This document shows positions 56,326-64,000 of a stretch of DNA of 64,000 nt, in pieces (within the stretch, counting starts at the first letter, position 1; each line of letters opens with the position of its first letter). A model generated the notes under the pieces. The model was not told the DNA's origin and searched no databases. It worked only from the letters and a program-made list of their open reading frames with translations. The stretch spans positions 186,001 to 250,000 of the forward strand of contig MU394100.1 in the NCBI GenBank assembly GCA_022578605.1, given 5' to 3'. The position numbers were made by a program, and so were the translations under genes. Source of the DNA: Camillea tinctor (lineage: Eukaryota; Ascomycota; Sordariomycetes; Xylariales; Xylariaceae).

Positions 56326-59300
56326 GGTGAAAGGCGGTTTTGTGTTGAATATATCAGAATGCCAAATGTCAGAGGTAATAAACAAGGTACAAAGAGGATG
56401 TTTTTATGTATAGGTAACAGTATCGTAAATAGCTGTGGTTCTAGCTCCTCACACAAGAACTCAGGTTTCTCCTACGTCCCTCGTGACGTTAAATGCGATT
56501 CTTGAAGATGAAGGAATGTAGGGTTGACGGTAGGGAAATGCGACTTTTTGAGAATAGGCAGTTGATGAGGAAACAAAGGATTTAACCAGAGAAGAGATGA
56601 TCAAACGAGGTATATATAGACCTCCAGATAAGGTAGATAGATACTTCTTGATAGCCAGCATGGCTTGAAAGATCTCAAATAGTACGGAAGCAGTATGTAT
56701 GCAAGGATACCTAGACTGTGTACAGGACCCTGTAACATAGAGGGTCTATTCCTTGTGGGATTAGCAAGATCCGGTAGGGGGTGTTCTAGATTAATGCAAT
56801 TCGAGTTTAGAATATGGTTCAAGAGCATATGTAACTGTTGGTTTATATTACAAGGTTAATATAAAATCCAGAAAGTTAACAACATACTTCATCAAATCGA
56901 GCCTGATCCATCTAAGTCTCAGTCTTAAATCTAAAGAAAGTTACTCTTCTTTTTATGCTTATTTATTAATTTAAAAGTAATTTTCCCTATCCCTATTGCC
57001 TATCTGTTCATTTATTCCTGCTTAACCTGTTGCTTTAATATGCATTGTTGCTAAATACCCCGTACTTCCAATCTATTACATCTAGATCCATAGCAGTTTC
57101 TTAACTAAGCCGGTTAATGTTATTAGAGGTAAACAGATATACACTATGCCGTAGACATAACATGCCGTTATGACCAGTAGCTGCCACTAACATTTAAACC
57201 CCACATAATATATGCTCATCGATCTGTACCTTAATCCTATAATTGTTATGAAACTATTCAACTTATACGGCATAACTCCATGATTCTGGTGTTACGGCTG
57301 ATAACCCCCACTCAATAGTCGACACATACAAATATAATACTAGATATCTAACGTTAGACCTTGGGTGACATCGAAAGTCAATGCAGTTATATGATCCACA
57401 TTGAGCCCAAACGGGGTTCTATACAGTTATGTTGAGGGTTATATGAAGATGCCAGCTACGCAATGAAGCATTGGGGTAGATCATGATAATGCATCGTTTT
57501 TATGAGATAATATGTTTTTTCTCGGTATCATGACCATATCTTAGTTGAGGACATGATAAAACCTTGGTGAGTAAGAAGAGTATTTAACCATCGACTTTAG
57601 TATAAAGTCTTGTTTATGTTTTTACACCCGAAATTCAGAATAATGGATGATAATATGCTGCCTTTATTAGTGAATAAAATCCTGAAGACGTAATACCATC
57701 GCAGGGGTTACTGCACCATGAATTTAGCTAGGTTTCTTCAGGTTTGCTAATAGTAGATATGTAGGATACTAATTCATTCATGATTTGCATGCATAACGCT
57801 ATCCTTTTTAAATCCTTCCCTTGGTAACTATCCGCACCTAGTTCCCTCCAAAGGTAACTTTTAAAGCCAGGTTACTTTGGGACTTATCTATATTTCCACT
57901 GTCATTGTCTAGTGTAATTTCGGGTGACATATACTTACCCTAGTGCTGATCTCGGATCTGCCCACCTCACTAGTGCTACATATCATAAGCAGATCACAGT
58001 CTCGGCTCGGCAGTGAGTGTCTTAGTCTAGTAAAGAATAACAGGAGGAGAAAGTGGACTTGAGAACTCTTGATTTCGAGGTCGTAGTCAGGAACTAGTAC
58101 GTGCGTATCTTGGCGGGACTTTCTTGCGGGGATCAGCTTGTCCTAAAAAGTTCCACTAAGATATCCGGTATACATACGTCTTGGTCATGATACATCCGAG
58201 GAAGACTTTGATTTACACGTCCTAATTAATATCCTAGTAGACTTGTTGCAATCCCCATACCCATGAAGGCCAGAAACTCAGTGTACCCTGATATCGCGTA
58301 AAATTCTGCATGTTTATAGCCGTGATCATACTTAATAGCTAATATTTCGCTAGTTGTAATGCAATTCAAAAACAATTTGATATTACGTCAGTTCTCATTC
58401 TTTCTAGTAGCACATGAGAATTTTGGTATACCATCATATCTTTGTACATCCAGCGTCCTACGAGTATTCCAGTCAGGATATATTTATGTATATGGGTAGT
58501 CCTATGAATCTATACTGACATATCAATCTAGTCATATAACTACTCAGTTCAGTTCTTTTTGCGCTACACGTGGACATAACATCTGTTCAGAAGATACATG
58601 CTACAGTATACGGATAAAGATGCATACCAAAATTGGGTTTTTGATAGACATTTGTTTAATCAAGGTCACTTGTCTTAGTCATATACCGTCGCTTTGTGGT
58701 CATTATTGGCTATTACCAATATAGGGAACTATTTCAAGAAACTAAAAGTCCTTTACAGATTAGAACTAGGACCAGGGTTGTCCATCACACTCCACAGAAA
58801 CCGGGTATGTGCTGGCCATGGTACAGTTGTCGCTTTCGTTTAAAGAATTCCATGTTGATTTCCACAATGTTTTGACATATACTAGAATGCTGCGGCGTTT
58901 CTTAGGTTGCCAAGTTTATCTCTCTACAACGCCCAACCTAGCATAGTCGTGCGTCTCGGAGGTACAAATTTTCCTAAATAGAGCATCTTATTTGTATGTG
59001 TAGTATATTTATCAGACTCCCAGAAGGATGTGAAGTTCTTTTGAGTATGGGGTTGTTTAAGGGTCCTGGGTACTCAAAGTGGATATGACAAGGTTGAGGC
59101 CAGTATAAAAACTTCACTGCTCCGGAAAGCCGGCTCCTCTACCGGCATCAACACGGGAGCCCACAGGTAGTGTGGGCACCAGCTGGAGCAGGAACTTACG
59201 TAAGTCTCGAACTGACGTTGAATATCGGAAGTTGATAGTATGGAGGTTATTATAATTTAATTGGTTACGTATGTAAGGTCACATCCTTAAAGATTTTTCT

Positions 59301-62300
59301 TGAATAAACCATTCTCACTCGAGGCCATTGTGATCGATGGAAGAAATGATTTTTGGATTTGAATAGACTAGCACAGGCATATAGAAATCATCTATAGAGA
59401 CTCTTGACTACCTATATCCTCTGTTGCTTGTTCGCTAGCCGAGGGCCTGCCAGATTCACCAGATTTGTTATTCTATGTAAAGCCTTGAGTGCGGATAGGT
59501 CCATGCACTGATATGAAACTCAAGGTTTAATTAGCGAGCAAGAACGGAACCACTCGATTGAGTTATCTAACCACATACCCTAGACAGCTTCCTAGGTAGG
59601 TATGCAAGTGAGAACTTTATACCTCACGACGATATGCAACGGACACCGCGTATCTGTGCCAAGGACGGCAAGGTTTCCAGGGTCTACCCAGGCTAATGGT
59701 CTATCTGAACCAATCCATACACATCAATTCCTCTGTTTTGAGAACGGTACCCTTCGTTAACATCGCTTCCACCTTACATAGGTACCTGTATAAGCGGGTA
59801 CCATCCACTATTCAACCAAGTCAACTGTCGTAATTTGAAGAGCGAGAAAAGCATGACTCCACTCATATCATACCGCGGCAACCACGTGTAGAATATCTTT
59901 CTGAGAAACATGGTTCTATCCGGTTACTGAGGAAGTATGGGATACGAAGACCTTTACGTACCCCCTCTTCACCATTAGAGATATATTCCCCACATCTAGT
60001 ATACCAAAGTACTGTGCTTTACCCAGGCTATGCAACCTAGATAGGTAATAAGTAGGGAGATGTGGCGGAGTTTAGAACTAATATCTATAGTTACTCGGAG
60101 AAGCTCGGTCTTTGTTCGAAGTTACCCCGAGCCTTTCTCTCGTACTTAAACCAAGAGTCAAGGGTCTGGTCACGGACCCTTGAGACACCCTAGCCCTACC
60201 TACAGAGATCTCTAGGTAAGTAGGTATTTGACCTGCTGTCCTACCAGAAGTACTCGGCATGCTGATAATGAAGAGGGGTTTTATAGGTGTTCAACCTACG
60301 AATAAACTGGAACTCTGCACTGTACCGGGAATTGAATTCTAAGAATTGGAAGTAACTAAGAGAAAAATTGTAAGGATGATATACCTACTTCGATGGTTAA
60401 CTAACTTGGAAGCTAAGCGTTTTCTCGGTTCCTGATAAGTTTTCGTAGAAAAGACTGTCTATACTAAATTAATTACATAATCTTTAACGACCACAACTTA
60501 GGATTATACACCAATAGGGGCAAATTCGAGGATAAGTGGCTGGAAAGGGGGTGGCCGAAACTCACAAGCCACAATCAACCAAAGCAACAATGTAGATCAT
60601 CAACAAACGACTAAAGTTGGTTTTGATCTGTAAAAGGCAAACCTACCCTTTAAGCTTCCCACGGGCAAATGGAATTGATGGATGATGAGAAGAGTGCTTA
60701 CGTAGGTACAAATGAGTCTGGGCCAACCTGAATATGTAGAAAGACCCATCTGTCAAACGCGTACCGTACCGCCCCTCTGATCGTGTGGGACCTGAGTTAA
60801 ATGAAACTATTACGAATCTAGATTTGACGTTCGAGGCGATAAGTTCCCTTGATAAGAAGGCAGAATGGATTAGCTGTGCTAGGAAAATCCCAAACCAAAC
60901 TTTGTGAACCAGTATACCCATCAAATGGGTCGATTCTAACGTGTCGTGATCTCCATTAGATAGCTCGCTAGAAGTAGCATTTTGCGCACAGGAGGAGCGC
61001 CAAGATGCAGGTCCGCTAGTACTGATATTTATAGTGACGGATTGGGTTGGTTAACATGCCGGCCCATAGGTGACTATGAGAGGTTCATGCCACGCTACGA
61101 GCAGATGCTTATCGCAACAATAGAACCCAAGTGATAGGCTGTAGGTAAATCTAGTGGCATACATGATAATATGCCGTGTTACGTGGAAATTGTGTTCCTT
61201 ACAAGAGAGATATATCATGCAGCCTCTCCGTTATTAGAAAGACACGCACCAATATGTGCTTCGTGTCCCATACACCGCAACTCCTCTCATAATAGTCTGA
61301 GTAGTGATTGATCCCGTGTTGGAAGTGGGGGGTTCCAGTTGGCGAAGTGTGGTGAGGGGATCAAAAGGTAACAGTGCCTCAAGTAGAGAGTCGAAATGTA
61401 AGTTTTATCATTTTTACTCGATGCTGAAATGGACAGAATAAACGATGTAGAAGACTGAATCGAGCACATATAATACTCACAATAGCTTATTAGATGTTTA
61501 AACCCGAACTTGATATCAACTTGGGGTTGCAATGAAGCAACTTTTTGGAAGATACAAGATTGATGCCTATCAAGCACTGTGAAATTCAACAGATATGATA
61601 TCTGAGCATCGCTTCTCGAAGAAAAGAAGAAAACAGTAACAATATTATCATACTACCAACTGGAGTTATGAATTATTCAACAGATAAGTCCTCTTTGAAG
61701 GCGCTCGTTTTGATTAATTGACCTAAACACCGTGGTTCGTAAACCTAATGGTGAGATCTTTTATGGTCTTCTATACTAACCACCGTCTATCATTTTTAAC
61801 TTCCAAAGTCCCCAATAGCAGTAAAGATGGTCTAAAGTCTACTATCTACCCGATAGGCGAAAAATTAAACTAATGTTTCCTATTTTACAAAAGCTAATAG
61901 CAGTGGTTTATAGATATGAAACCCCGAGGGTTTGTTGGTGGCCTATGACACTTATCTAATTTCAAACCGGTGTATCGTATTAATAGCACAAGGAAAGGAC
62001 GAGATATCGACACGCAAAGAACAATGTTCTTTTGGACTTATACAAAGTACCGCTAGCTGCTATGCAGACAAGACTCAACACAATAGTTATAATATTGCGT
62101 TCGAGACTGACATTCTATGCACAGTCTTAACCTGGTGATATTTTTCGAGAGCATTGAGCGAAGGAGTACATTAGCTGTATCAGGCAGAACGTATCACTAT
62201 GCTTAGAGAACTTAATAGAAAACGAAACAACTACGACGGATCATGACCGAGCCTGCAATCGAAGTATCACTGGACGGATGAGTTGCTGAATTACAAAGAG

Positions 62301-62936
62301 AAGCAACGTTAAGACCTTCAACCCAATTTCCCAAGTATTGGAGACACCTATGGCGACACCATCTTCAGGATACGAATGGATAGATACTTCATAATCAGGA
62401 CGGAAAATAATAATAAATAACGGCTACAGAAACGATCTGCTCCGTACCGTAGGACAGGATGGATATGGAGGAAGAGGTAGAATGGAATACTGAGTTGTCG
62501 ACATGACGAACACTTCTATGCTCCAAACAGACACATGCTGATTGTTATTATGTCCAACTGGTACTTAAGAGCCAGGATATAATTGCTCTCTGATTTTATT
62601 AGAGTCGGCAGTGAGGATATCTGTACAATGTTTAAGCAGTTAAGCTTCCCATATAAAATATGCGGCTGTGACCGGAGCCCCATTGAAGAGTCGATGTTTC
62701 TGCGGTCTCCCTTTTCAACAATGGGTATATCATTAGGTTCAGGCTACACAAAGTATGAACAATCAGGTAAATTTTAGTAAAGCGTAAAAGTCTCTAGCGG
62801 GTATTTTGTAGTAATATTAGTATCAGTGTATATACGACACTGTGTCTTATGATGGGTATCACGACAAATCCCCTACGGGCCGCTAATACACAGTTCCCAT
62901 CTTTTGCTCTACACAACCAGACAATCACCGAGTAAC
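56326..62936. other. 6.6-kb stretch without convincing genes
   Basis: Only short frames (about 60-100 codons) occur, none with a recognisable domain or a series of plausible exons. Base composition is mildly AT-rich and not the extreme TA-rich pattern of heavy RIP. No terminal repeats or transposase remnants are obvious. One compact foldable segment stands out at 59117-59191. Confidence 0.6.
59117..59191. ncRNA. Candidate structured RNA element (three-way junction, possible kissing loops)
   Basis: Outer stem CTGCTCC (59117-59123) pairs perfectly with GGAGCAG (59185-59191), extendable by a G-U and a G-C pair. Inside are two hairpins: GCCGG/CCGGC (59129-59133 with 59142-59146, 8-nt loop) and GCCCACA/TGTGGGC (59159-59165 with 59171-59177, loop GGTAG). 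The GGTAG loop is complementary to CTACC at 59139-59143. An alternative pairing, GGCTCC (59132-59137) with GGAGCC (59156-59161), would compete. Strand and transcription are unknown, and no Rfam family is recognised. Confidence 0.35.
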
Positions 62937-64000
62937 TTATTCCTCATCGTCGCTCTCAGGGGGCCGCTTACGCGGCCAGTCCCTAGCGAAGTCGATTTGG
63001 TCCCTAGGCCAGAACCACTCGAGAAAGACGAAAATGAGGTAGTCGATCACGACGCACAGGCAAAACAGCTTCCCAGCCCAAACGCCACATCCATAGTAGC
63101 GCTTAAGGCGGTCGATGAGGGCAAAGTTGCGGCCCCGCGTGGCGCTCCAGTGGCCCTCGTTGCCCACGTCGTAGCCGTAAAACTCATTATTAGTGAGGTC
63201 GCCCGAGATGCCACGGTACACGCGCTCGGTGCGCTTGGCCACGTTAGTCCACGAGTACATGGCCTTGACCTGCTCGTGAAACTTCTCGGTGCGGACCTTA
63301 TTCGCACGGAGAGCGGCGATAGCTCGTCCAGTGGCGGCCACCAGGTCATTCTCCTCGGGCTGAGCAAAAACTGTCATGTGGGACGGCAGAACTTCCGGAA
63401 TACCACCCACAGCAGTGCAAACAACATATAGACCGCAGCTCGCCGCCTCCACGATGACGGTTCCAAAAGCCTCGGTTAAACTGGGATGAAGGTAGATGTG
63501 ACCCCTGACCATGACATCTCGTACGTTTTCATGTCGTACAGGCCCTAGCATTTCGACCTTGTCCTGCAAGACATTCTGCTCGATCATCTGTTCTAGATCA
63601 ATGGCTTTTGGTCCGGACCCTGCGATGATAAATCGCGTGTTAGGGTGGTTTTCGAGGATCCGGGGAATGGCTGCGGTGAGAAGATCTGTTCCTTTGTTGT
63701 AGAATAGACGGCTAATAACTACGATGGTGAGAGTATCATTCGGGCCGAGGGGGTGTGCGGGAAGCGGATGTTGATTAAATATAGAGCTGTTTGGTTCCGG
63801 ACGCGGAAGGGGTTTGAAGTTCTCGGAGACGACAGCGTTGGGGATCACAGATACCATGAGAGGGTCAAGTGCTGCCCTAAGCACTGTGTTTTCCTTGCTA
63901 CATAGCGAATGTAAGCAATGGGGAAATAAAGCCAAGCTAACGAACGAGCAAATAGACAACGTACCAGGTGTGGCTCACGCAGATGACATGGTCTACATCA
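62937..64000 (-). CDS. GPI3: GPI3/PIG-A, GPI N-acetylglucosaminyltransferase catalytic subunit (5' part outside window)
   Basis: Catalytic subunit of the ER complex that adds GlcNAc to phosphatidylinositol, the first step of GPI-anchor synthesis. Exons 64000-63965 (partial) and 63897-62937 join to give DVDHVICVSHTC-KENTVLRAALDP, a diagnostic PIG-A stretch. VISRLFYNKGTDLL, FIIAGSGPK, HPSLTEAFGTVIVEAASCGL and VVCTAVGGIPEVLP are the GT4 glycosyltransferase donor-site blocks, including the EX7E glutamates. A C-terminal membrane anchor (FCLCVVIDYLIFVFLEWFW) and an acidic tail (ESDDEE) follow. It is an essential, highly conserved gene, useful as a synteny anchor. Roughly the N-terminal third of the protein lies beyond the edge. 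Confidence 0.95.

Noticed and set aside
59117..59191. HDV-like or hammerhead ribozyme reading of the structured segment
   Set aside because: HDV-like topology needs a 5' strand pairing just after the first hairpin, which is absent; the hammerhead CTGATGA core is also absent.

Overview
This window is nuclear DNA of a filamentous ascomycete (Pezizomycotina; a Sordariomycete is likely but not proven). The reasons are: genes interrupted by short introns of about 50-75 nt with GT..AG ends and TACTAAC-like branch sites; fungus-restricted families (Zn2Cys6 regulator with a fungal transcription-factor domain, DUF1996, Atg22-like and Dal5-like carriers); and AT-rich spacers dotted with the ACCTAGGT-type motif. 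I rebuilt about 25 genes by joining open frames at splice sites. No tRNA, rRNA, CRISPR array or intact transposon was seen.

Region 1 (1-23.2 kb) looks like an accessory catabolic or detoxification cluster. In order it holds a partial SDR, an MFS carrier, a flavodoxin-fold reductase with a C-terminal CxxC/CxxC module, a glyoxalase-like VOC enzyme, a second SDR related to the first, a Zn2Cys6 regulator, a quercetinase-like bicupin, an alpha/beta-hydrolase divergent from it, a cytochrome P450, an Atg22-like carrier and a secreted intradiol ring-cleavage dioxygenase. Several divergent promoters carry CGG/CCG inverted repeats or a shared TTCCGGGA core, as expected for control by a Zn2Cys6 factor. 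Flavonoid or other plant-phenolic breakdown is a plausible reading. It is weakened by the cupin having lost part of its canonical metal site.

Region 2 (23.8-46.8 kb) is mixed: a very basic low-complexity protein, an AYR1-like acyl-DHAP reductase, a secreted CBM9-like protein, a GMC oxidoreductase, two J-domain proteins with unusual tails, a secreted DUF1996 protein, a multi-pass membrane protein, an amidohydrolase, an atypical SDR and a xylitol dehydrogenase-like enzyme. Region 3 (47.5-54.7 kb) has a Dal5-type permease divergent from an amidase, suggesting amide uptake and hydrolysis, then a secreted M14 carboxypeptidase.

Region 4 (55-64 kb) has a complete class I sesquiterpene synthase whose last exon, with the WSxSxxRF motif, is hidden behind an intron. 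A 6.6-kb stretch without convincing genes follows; it contains a compact predicted RNA fold with two hairpins, a closing stem and a possible loop-loop contact. The window ends inside GPI3/PIG-A, a core housekeeping gene that anchors synteny.
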